This document shows positions 22,736 to 29,132 of a stretch of DNA of 32,105 nucleotides, one piece after another; the first letter of the stretch is position 1; the number at the start of each line of letters is the position of its first letter. The DNA is from Acidobacteriota bacterium (GTDB taxonomy: Bacteria > Acidobacteriota > Vicinamibacteria > Vicinamibacterales > Fen-181), in assembly GCA_003170135.1 (NCBI GenBank), contig PMZR01000021.1, forward strand, positions 1 through 32,105, read 5' to 3'. Under the pieces are notes generated by a model. It saw only the letters and a list, made by a program, of their open reading frames with translations. It ran no database searches and had not been told where the DNA came from. A program made the translations under genes and the position numbers.

Positions 22736-23757
22736 TTCCCCGCCCCGACCTTAATCTGCTTCGCCGCCTCCATCTCCTTCTGTACCAGGGCCTTGGGCAA
22801 GGGCGCGTAGGCCAGCGGCGCGGCGAATTTCTGCCCGTCGGTCAGCATCCAGCGAAGGAAATCGACGATGACCTGGCCGCGCTTCGCGTCGGCCCACCCT
22901 TCTGGCACGAGCAGGTAGGTGAAGCTCGAGATCGGATACGCGCCGCTTCCGGGCGGGTCGGTGATCGACACGCGAAAATCGGCCGGCATGTTCGCCGACG
23001 CGGCCGCGGCGGCCGCCGTGACGCTCGCCAGGTCGGCCTTCATGAACGCGCCTGCCTGGTTCTGCACCAGGCCATACGGCTGCGCGTTCTGGATCGCGTA
23101 GATGAGCTCGACGTACCCGATCGCATTCGGCGTCTGCTTGACCAGCGCCGCGACGCCTTCGTTGCCCTTGCCGCCCAATCCGACGGGCCACTTCACCGAC
23201 GTGTTGCTGCCCACGTTCGTGCGCCAGTCGGGGCTGACCTTCGACAGGTAGTCGGTCCACACGAACGTCGTGCCGCTGCCGTCGGAGCGATGCACCACGA
23301 TGATGTCAAAGGCGGGCAGCTTCACGCCCGCGTTGGCGCTCGCAATGGCCGGGTCGTTCCAGCGCGTAATGGTCCCGAGGAAGATGCCGGCGAGCGCCGC
23401 GGGCGTGAACTTCAGCGGCTGCGAGACGCCGGTCACGTTGTAAGTCGGCACGACCGCGCCCAGCACCGTCGGGAAATGCAGGATCGGCCCCTTGGCCTGC
23501 TTCAACTGCTCGTCGCGCATCGGCATGTCGCTGGCGCCGAAGTCGACGAGGCCCGCCAGCAACTGCTGAATCCCGGCGCCGGAGCCGAGTGACTGGTAGT
23601 TGATCTGGATGTCGGGGTGCAGCGTGCGGTACTGGTCGAACCACTTCGAGTAGATCGGATACGGGAAGGTTGCACCGGCGCCGTTCAGCGCGGTCTGTGC
23701 CGAAACCGACCCGGCGAGCGCGAGAATCGCCGCCGCCACGATGATTGTGCGTTTCAT
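22732..23757 (-). CDS. pstS: Periplasmic phosphate-binding protein PstS
   Basis: 341 residues, exported by the signal peptide MKRTIIVAAAILALAGSVSA. Phosphate-site motifs are GAGATFPYP (26-34), GSGAGIQQ (58-65), ASDMPM (75-80) and RSDGSGTTFVWTDYLS (156-171), which supply the serine, aspartate, arginine and threonine ligands known from PstS. The length matches the family. AGGAG lies five bases before the ATG at 23757. It follows the porin gene by 30 bp and overlaps pstC, giving the order porin-pstS-pstC-pstA from outer to inner membrane. Confidence 0.95.
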   Translation of the reverse strand: MKRTIIVAAAILALAGSVSAQTALNGAGATFPYPIYSKWFDQYRTLHPDIQINYQSLGSGAGIQQLLAGLVDFGASDMPMRDEQLKQAKGPILHFPTVLGAVVPTYNVTGVSQPLKFTPAALAGIFLGTITRWNDPAIASANAGVKLPAFDIIVVHRSDGSGTTFVWTDYLSKVSPDWRTNVGSNTSVKWPVGLGGKGNEGVAALVKQTPNAIGYVELIYAIQNAQPYGLVQNQAGAFMKADLASVTAAAAAASANMPADFRVSITDPPGSGAYPISSFTYLLVPEGWADAKRGQVIVDFLRWMLTDGQKFAAPLAYAPLPKALVQKEMEAAKQIKVGAGK

Positions 23758-23787
23758 AGTGCTCCTGTCGAAGCCGCGGATCAGTCC

Positions 23788-24945
23788 CTAGAACTGCACG
23801 TGCGTCTGCACCAGCAACCGGTTCTCGTTCGGCTTCCCGACCGTCACGCCGTAGCGCACGTCCTCGTCGTTGAACACGAGGCCGACGCGCACCTTCTCGT
23901 ACTTCAGCCAGTAGGCGATGCCGGCAATCGTGCGCCGGTCCTGGTCGTCGATGAGCGCGATGTTCGGGTTGAAGTGGTCGTAGCGGAAGAAGCCGGCCAC
24001 CCCTTCGAGGCCCTGCCGCACTTCGACGAAGGTGGAATAGCCGCGCCGCTGCTGCTCGACGCCCGGCGCCAGCGTGAGGGGGCTCTCGGTGGCCGACAGC
24101 CACTGGGCGGTTGCCACGACATTGGTGTGCTCGAAACTCGCCATAACGATGCCATGGCGACGCGGCCGGCCGGCGGCGTACGATCCGAGGTCGTAGAACG
24201 CCGAGAGCCTCAGGCCGTGGATGGCACCGCCGTTCGGGAACGGCCGGATCGTCAGGCGGCCCTGCACGCTCTTGTATTTGTTGGTGTCGGTCTGCGCGTA
24301 TCCCTCGCCGTTGTAGACGCCTGCCTGGATCTCGCCGTACTTGCCGGGCAGCGGCGCGAAGTACCCGGCCCCGAAGTCGGCCGAACCGGGAATGACGCCC
24401 TCGCGCTCGGCAAACATCTGGCCCTGGACGCGGTACCGATTGATGCTCTCCTCGAAGTCGAGCCAGGGCGTCTGATGGCTGCCGAAGCGCAGCCACGACG
24501 CCTTCACGCCGATGTTGTCGAACTCTGCGTAGCCGTATTTCAACCGGAGCACCAGGCTGCCGGCCAGGCTGCCGTCGGTCGCACGCTTCACGTCCGGCGT
24601 GATGCGGAAGCGCACGTTCTTCATCAGGTCGCCCGTGATGTTGATGTAGCCGCGCGTCACGTCGAACGCGTTGAAGCCGCTCCGGTTTTTCAGTTCGGCG
24701 TCGTACTGCAGGTAGCTCAGCACGCCGAGGCTGATGGCCGGGTAGGTCGGCGGCGGCGCGGCGCCGCCCTTGTCGCCCTGCGATCCGGCCGGCGACGGAC
24801 TCACGACGTAGGTTCCGGCAGGCAGGCCGGACGGCGCCGGTTGCGACGCGGGGGGGATCTGCATCGAACCGGCGAGCAACCAGGTCACAACGAATACCGT
24901 TGGGTCCACGGATGTTCCTTTCGAAACGAGAATCGCCGCGCGCAC
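23788..24945 (-). CDS. Outer-membrane porin, phosphate-selective (OprP/OprO-like) type
   Basis: About 385 residues. The barrel begins at SYLQYDAELKNRSGFNAFDVTRGYINITGD, followed by FRITPDVKR, LRLKYGYAEFDNIG and WLRFGSHQTPWLDFEE, the pattern of the OprP/OprO porin family. It closes with VQF, the usual terminal aromatic signal of outer-membrane barrels. The GTG at 24945 follows AAGGGAG with five bases of spacing and gives a positively charged N-region before the hydrophobic stretch PTVFVVTWLLAGS. A GTG at 24909 also has AAAGGA upstream, but would give no basic N-region. A proline-rich linker follows the signal. Co-location with pstS, 30 bp downstream, supports a phosphate channel, although porin selectivity cannot be read from sequence alone. 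Confidence 0.82.
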   Translation of the reverse strand: MRAAILVSKGTSVDPTVFVVTWLLAGSMQIPPASQPAPSGLPAGTYVVSPSPAGSQGDKGGAAPPPTYPAISLGVLSYLQYDAELKNRSGFNAFDVTRGYINITGDLMKNVRFRITPDVKRATDGSLAGSLVLRLKYGYAEFDNIGVKASWLRFGSHQTPWLDFEESINRYRVQGQMFAEREGVIPGSADFGAGYFAPLPGKYGEIQAGVYNGEGYAQTDTNKYKSVQGRLTIRPFPNGGAIHGLRLSAFYDLGSYAAGRPRRHGIVMASFEHTNVVATAQWLSATESPLTLAPGVEQQRRGYSTFVEVRQGLEGVAGFFRYDHFNPNIALIDDQDRRTIAGIAYWLKYEKVRVGLVFNDEDVRYGVTVGKPNENRLLVQTHVQF

Positions 24946-25000
24946 GCGGTCTCCCTTCGGCCCGAGCCGCAGGGAAGAACTCGCCACATCACTTCCCGAC

Positions 25001-25053
25001 ATTATCCGCGAACAGTTTCCGTCGCGTATCTGGCGTGTTAAATCGGGGTTAAA
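25001..25053 (-). promoter_or_regulatory. Candidate Pho box and promoter of the porin-pst operon
   Basis: On the minus strand TTTAAC occurs at 25048-25053 and 25037-25042, spaced 11 bp, the period of PhoB/PhoP binding repeats. Two weaker units in the same phase follow (AGATAC at 25026-25031, GGAAAC at 25015-25020). The -10 candidate GATAAT at 25001-25006 comes next, with no -35 consensus, as in activated Pho promoters. No PhoB/PhoR genes are in the window, so regulation is inferred. Confidence 0.5.
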
Positions 25054-25168
25054 CCGCCGGCAGGGGTGAATCTGGAAGCCGAACGAATGAAGTCAATCAT
25101 CTACGGATCGGGTAGCAGGTCGCGCGTCGAGCGGCGGCACGGCCGTGGATGCACCGGGAACTCCGACG

Positions 25169-25636
25169 CTAGCACCCTTCGAGCCGCGCGAACAGCTTCT
25201 CGTCGCGCACGAAGACGACGTCGCGCTGGTTGGCCCGGAGCACGCGCTCCACCTGCTTCAGTCCGCGCTCGTCGTCGAAGGAGAGAATCTGGGCGGTGGA
25301 ACCGGCCACGCCGGTGCCGTATTCGATGTGACGCAGGACGACGGGATGCCACGACAAGTCGCCCGCGGTGGACTTGAACTCGTGCAGGGCCGCCCGAAAG
25401 GGATCGGGCATCAACTCCGTGCCCGGGCCGCCCATGAGCGCGTCGCAGACGTCGAATGCCGCGTCAGGTGCCGGGGCATCGTCGCCGACGCGCTGGCGCA
25501 CCTCCTCCCAGGGCAGCCCGACGCACTGCGCAAGCGCGCCCCAGGTCCTGCACCGCAGGGCAATCAGCAGCGCCTCCGCCTCACGGCGCAGCACGAGGTC
25601 TGAACGGGTGAGCGAGTAGACGAACTCCGTGGCCAT
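25169..25636 (-). CDS. Hypothetical protein
   Basis: 155 residues, not recognised. The ATG at 25636 is chosen because AGAGGA lies about seven bases upstream; the frame opens 39 codons earlier with an Arg-rich, unlikely peptide. It begins MATEFVYSLTRSDLVLRREAEALLIALRC and is mostly helical and acidic, with GTGVAGSTAQILSFDDERGLKQVERVL near the end. It has no signal peptide or membrane segment. It is the first gene upstream of the phosphate island on the same strand, separated by a 223-bp region that contains the Pho-type promoter, so it is unlikely to share its transcript. Codon use looks normal for the window. Confidence 0.6.
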   Translation of the reverse strand: MATEFVYSLTRSDLVLRREAEALLIALRCRTWGALAQCVGLPWEEVRQRVGDDAPAPDAAFDVCDALMGGPGTELMPDPFRAALHEFKSTAGDLSWHPVVLRHIEYGTGVAGSTAQILSFDDERGLKQVERVLRANQRDVVFVRDEKLFARLEGC

Positions 25637-25797
25637 CAGCTGGTCCTCTCGAACGCGGGTGCCCCGGGTGCACCGGGCGTGTGAAGGGGCAACCGAGGTG
25701 CCAACCTGGTTTCGTCTGTGTTGTTCGGGATTTCGACGGCCCGCGGTGCGCACGCGCCGCCGCGTTTACGATCTACGAAAGGTCTGGCCGACGATCT

Positions 25798-27513
25798 CTA
25801 CGGCGCACCGGTGCCGGTTGCCTCGCCGGGCCGTCGCCCGGCGTCCGTGGCCCGCTCGCCCTTCCGGCGCGCGCCGACGAGCGCCGCCAGGTCGCGCCCG
25901 AACGGTGTGGCGCGTTGGGCGTCGAGCGCGGCGAACAATCGCTGTTCGAACAGCAGCGCCGCACGTGGCCCGTCAGACGCCGCGCGTTGCGCATAGAGCC
26001 GCCGGGCGTAGTCGATGTCATCCTTCATCTGCGCCCGGCGATCGGCATCGGATCCACGCGCGCTGCCCTTGGTCTCGGTCTTGTAGGTCTGTTCCAACTC
26101 GTTGACGAGCAACGTGGCGTACTCGTCCAGTTCGGCGAGCGCCTTCGCTTCAACCGCCAGCCGCGCCAGCGCAGGAAGCGCCTGGCACTGCAGCAGCTGC
26201 GCAAACTTCACGCAAAGCTCCGGCTCCGCGAACTCGCGCTGAGACTGGTCCGAATCGTCCGCATAGACCACCGCCAGCGGCTGGCCGTCGATGACGAGCG
26301 GCAGCGCCAGCGCAAAGTCCGGCGAGCCGCCGAACGGCATCCCGCTCGCGTCGGCCAGGTTGGTACCGGATCGCGTCTCGACGCGCGCGGACCCCACCGC
26401 CTGGGTGATCAGCGAATCGAGCGTGCGCGGAATCAGGACCTGTGAGATGTCGGACCGCAGATCGAAACCGACTTGGCGGACGCCCTCGAGATGATTGCTC
26501 TGAACGCGGAAGAGGGCCACGCGCGGGAACTGGACCGCCACCGCATCGACGACGGTGGCGAACACGTCGTCGATTGTGGCGCCGGCGGCCGGCTCGAACA
26601 TGGCGAGCATGCGGTCGAGCGACGTCGAGAGAAACGCAGCCGCTTGCTGGCGAAGCGAGTCCGTCTGCTCGGCAAGCAGGCGGGCGGCGCGGGTCTCGGC
26701 CTCCTCCATGGCGCGGGCCGACTGCTCACTCGCCTGAACACTCGCCTGCGCCGACTGTGCGGCCTCGGCGCGAATGCGTTCGGTCTCCTTCCCGGCCGAT
26801 TCCGCCTGCTGCCTGAGCGTGGCGGCTTCGGCGCCGGCCCGGTCGAGATCGGCCTGCAAAGCGGCTCGAGTCCGGTCGTGTTCGGCATCGGAGCGCTTGA
26901 GCGCGTCCAGTTCAACCTGGCTTGCCTGCACCCTGGCGAGCACGCTCGCGATCTCCGATTTGGCTGCCTCGAGTTCGTCGGCAACCGCGGCGCGTTCGCC
27001 CTTGGCTTTCTGCAGGGCTCCTTCGAGATCGAGACGCGCGGTCTCGGCCTTCTTGCGCGCGTCCTCGGTGCGCGCGCACTCGGCCCGGGCCTCGCCGGCC
27101 AGTTTCTCCTGCGCGCCGGTGAGTTTCTGCTGCGCCTGGAGATCGTGACCGAGCGCGTCGGCCTGCGACCGCGCGTCGGCCAGCGAGGCCGCCACGGCGG
27201 CCTGCTCTGTCGTCTGCGCCTTCAGTCGTGAGCGCAACTCGTCGATGGTGGTCTGGGCCTGCTGGCGAGCTGGCTGGCTTGCGGCCTCGGCCTGTTTGGC
27301 CGCTTCGACGGCGAGCCGCTCCGCAAGCGCGGCCACCTCAGCCTGGAAGTTGGTGTCTGTCTGGCTGGCCAGGGCCGCGTCGAGCGCGCCGGTGACCATC
27401 TCAAACGCCTGGCGGAGCGCCTGAAGATCGCCGGCAACTTTGTCCGAAGCGCCGGCCACGACGCGGCCGACCAGATCCGAGGTTTCGCTCGTGGCGTACT
27501 TGCGGAAGTCCAT
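25798..27513 (-). CDS. Coiled-coil protein with C-terminal GAF-like domain
   Basis: About 571 residues from ATG 27513 (MDFRKYATSETSDLVG); in-frame starts at 27558 and 27579 are alternatives, and none has a strong ribosome site. Residues about 30-300 are an Ala/Glu/Gln/Arg-rich coiled coil (QARQQAQTTIDELRSRLKAQ and similar). From about 305 a GAF-like sensor region follows: FLSTSLDRMLAMFEPAAGATIDDVFATVVDAV, FPRVALFRVQSNHLEGVRQVGFD, then LALPLVIDGQPLAVVYADDSD. No output domain or membrane helix is visible, so it may act as a scaffold or partner protein. The C-terminus is a basic tail. The GAF call rests on pattern only; the ligand is unknown. Confidence 0.65.
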   Translation of the reverse strand: MDFRKYATSETSDLVGRVVAGASDKVAGDLQALRQAFEMVTGALDAALASQTDTNFQAEVAALAERLAVEAAKQAEAASQPARQQAQTTIDELRSRLKAQTTEQAAVAASLADARSQADALGHDLQAQQKLTGAQEKLAGEARAECARTEDARKKAETARLDLEGALQKAKGERAAVADELEAAKSEIASVLARVQASQVELDALKRSDAEHDRTRAALQADLDRAGAEAATLRQQAESAGKETERIRAEAAQSAQASVQASEQSARAMEEAETRAARLLAEQTDSLRQQAAAFLSTSLDRMLAMFEPAAGATIDDVFATVVDAVAVQFPRVALFRVQSNHLEGVRQVGFDLRSDISQVLIPRTLDSLITQAVGSARVETRSGTNLADASGMPFGGSPDFALALPLVIDGQPLAVVYADDSDQSQREFAEPELCVKFAQLLQCQALPALARLAVEAKALAELDEYATLLVNELEQTYKTETKGSARGSDADRRAQMKDDIDYARRLYAQRAASDGPRAALLFEQRLFAALDAQRATPFGRDLAALVGARRKGERATDAGRRPGEATGTGAP

Positions 27514-27652
27514 GGTCAGCCAGCCTGTGGGTGGCTCAAATGGCCGAGCAACTGTCATGCCTGTCATCTCGGGTATCACGGGTTACTTGCTACCTCTTGA
27601 CAGGCCGTGACTTGGTCGTCAGCAGGGCCACCAGGCGTGACCCTGGACGTGG

Positions 27653-27853
27653 ATGGCGCACGACAGTCTTGCAGGTGTCATGACGAATCTGTCAGGGCGT
27701 GCGATGACGGTGCCGCTCGCGCAGGGCGTGGACGGCACTGTGATTCTGTCCATGCCGCCCGGCATGGTGGCCAGCCGCACGTCCATCATCGGCTACGTCC
27801 AGGATCCGTCCTCGATGGCGATCTTCGGCGCCGCCGCCATTGCGTACAGGTAG
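27653..27853 (+). CDS. Possible small ORF or gene remnant
   Basis: A 66-codon frame on the plus strand between two minus-strand genes. Its end (SIIGYVQDPSSMAIFGAAAIAYR, split here: SIIGYVQDPSSM then AIFGAAAIAYR) resembles C-termini of secreted DUF1223-like proteins, and TVPLAQGVDGTVILS would fit the strand before it. A stop lies a few codons ahead of the ATG, and the rest of such a protein is absent, so a decayed 3' remnant is as likely as a real small gene. No clear ribosome site. Confidence 0.25.
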   Translation: MAHDSLAGVMTNLSGRAMTVPLAQGVDGTVILSMPPGMVASRTSIIGYVQDPSSMAIFGAAAIAYR

Positions 27854-27856
27854 CGG

Positions 27857-27886
27857 GGTCCTTGGTCCCTGGTCCTTGGTCCTTGG
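27857..27886. repeat. GGTCCTT heptamer array after the EF-P-like gene
   Basis: Four exact-length 7-bp units (GGTCCTT, GGTCCCT, GGTCCTT, GGTCCTT) plus GG, located nine bases beyond the stop of the EF-P-like gene and four bases after the stop of the small plus-strand frame. Confidence 0.85.
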
Positions 27887-27895
27887 CCGGTGATC

Positions 27896-28471
27896 CTACG
27901 CCCTGCCCGCGAATTCCCGCGTTTCGGTGTGGACCTTCACCCGCTCGCCTTCCTTGATGAAGAGCGGCACGCGGACTTCCAGGCCCGTCTCGAGCGTCGC
28001 CACCTTGGTGACGTTCCCGGCAGCGGTGTCGCCACGGGCGCCGGGCTCCGTGCGGGTCACCACGAGCTCCACGTGGGGCGGGAACACGAGGCCGATGGGG
28101 CTGCCGTTGTATTTCTGAATCTGGAGAACCACGTTCTCGACCAGCAGCAGGCGGTCGTCGCCCACCATGTCGCGCCCGAGGGTGACCGTGTCGAAGGTCT
28201 CCTGGTCCATGAAGTTGTATCCGTGGCTGTCCGCGTACAGGTACGAGGCGGGCACCGAGGCGAGGTCCGGCTCCTTGAACTTCTCGCCGGCCTTGAAGGT
28301 CTTGTCGAAGACGGCGCGCGTCAGCAGGTTGCGCATCTTGATCCGCACCAGCGTCTGGCCGCCTCGCGCTGTGGGCGTGGACACCTCGACGTCAATGCAG
28401 TGGTAGGGTGCGTTCTCGTACTCGAAGAACATCTTCCGTTTGATGCCGATCGCTTCAATCAGGGCTGCCAT
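27896..28471 (-). CDS. Elongation factor P family, EfpL/YeiP-like loop
   Basis: 191-residue, three-domain EF-P protein that would bind the ribosomal E site and relieve stalling at proline-rich stretches. The KOW domain ends in TLVRIKMRNLLTRAVFDKTF; domain II contains YLYADSHGYNFMDQETFDTV; domain III contains TRTEPGARGDTAAGNVTKVATLETGLEV. The tip loop reads STPTARGG with R36, not the PGKG loop carrying the modified lysine of classical EF-P. The PTARG form matches EfpL (YeiP), which works without modification. No EpmA/EpmB-type or other modification gene is nearby, consistent with that reading. The ATG at 28471 has a GGAG-type site about eight bases upstream. Whether a classical EF-P exists elsewhere in the genome cannot be seen. 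Confidence 0.85.
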   Translation of the reverse strand: MAALIEAIGIKRKMFFEYENAPYHCIDVEVSTPTARGGQTLVRIKMRNLLTRAVFDKTFKAGEKFKEPDLASVPASYLYADSHGYNFMDQETFDTVTLGRDMVGDDRLLLVENVVLQIQKYNGSPIGLVFPPHVELVVTRTEPGARGDTAAGNVTKVATLETGLEVRVPLFIKEGERVKVHTETREFAGRA

Positions 28472-28537
28472 GGACTCCTTCGTGGTGAGGGGGCGGTCAC
28501 AGGAAACCGTTATTGTAGCGGTTTCGGCGCGTCGCGT

Positions 28538-29070
28538 TCATCGGATGGCAACTCGGCCGTTGCCGCCGCCCCGGCTCGGCCGATCGCGCAGGTTGCTGTC
28601 CCTCGATCGGCATCTGATAAAGGCGTGGTATCGCGCCTCGCTCTCGCGCAACGCCGCTTCGATACGCCGGTGTGCGTCGGTCTTCCGGGTGTCTGCGCGC
28701 TGGCGGCGTAACAGGGCCGTCACGAGCGCCGACAGTTCTTTGTCCGCGAGCGGTTCGAGGGCGCACGCGTCGGCTCCGGCCTCGAAGGCCTGCACGCGCG
28801 TTTGCGACGCGGAGCGCGGCGGGAACACGCCCAGCACCGGAACGTGAGAGGTGCGGGGTGGGCCTTAATCTGCCGGCACACGTGAACCGCCGGCGTCGCG
28901 GGCCGGCCAACGTGCAGCAGCACGAGCGCGGGACGGACGGACATGACGAGGGCGGGTACGTTCTGGTCGGTGCCTGCGTGGACGATGTCGAAGCCCGCCC
29001 GCTGCAGAAGGACGGCGCGCGCCGTGCGGCGCGGCGTCCGCGCGCCCGCATAGAGGATGGTCCCTCTCAT
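28538..29070 (-). pseudogene. Broken response-regulator receiver with truncated PAS-like end
   Basis: A receiver-like domain starts at ATG 29070 (MRGTILYAGARTPRRTARAVL). The phosphoacceptor strand reads ALVLLHVGRP, with histidine where aspartate is expected. After RQIKAHPAP the frame is lost near 28847; a one-base shift restores VPVLGVFPPRSASQTRVQAFEAGADACALEPL, the last strands of the receiver. The second frame then gives RRIEAALRESEARYHAFI, the start of a PAS-type sensor segment, and ends at 28538 in an Arg-rich tail. Loss of the aspartate, the frameshift and the truncated PAS all indicate decay; a sequencing error would explain only the frameshift. Confidence 0.7.
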
Positions 29071-29132
29071 GACGAAGCCGTCATGGCGACGAGTGTTGTC
29101 CACCCTATGGATGCCGACGGAGCAGGGACTGA

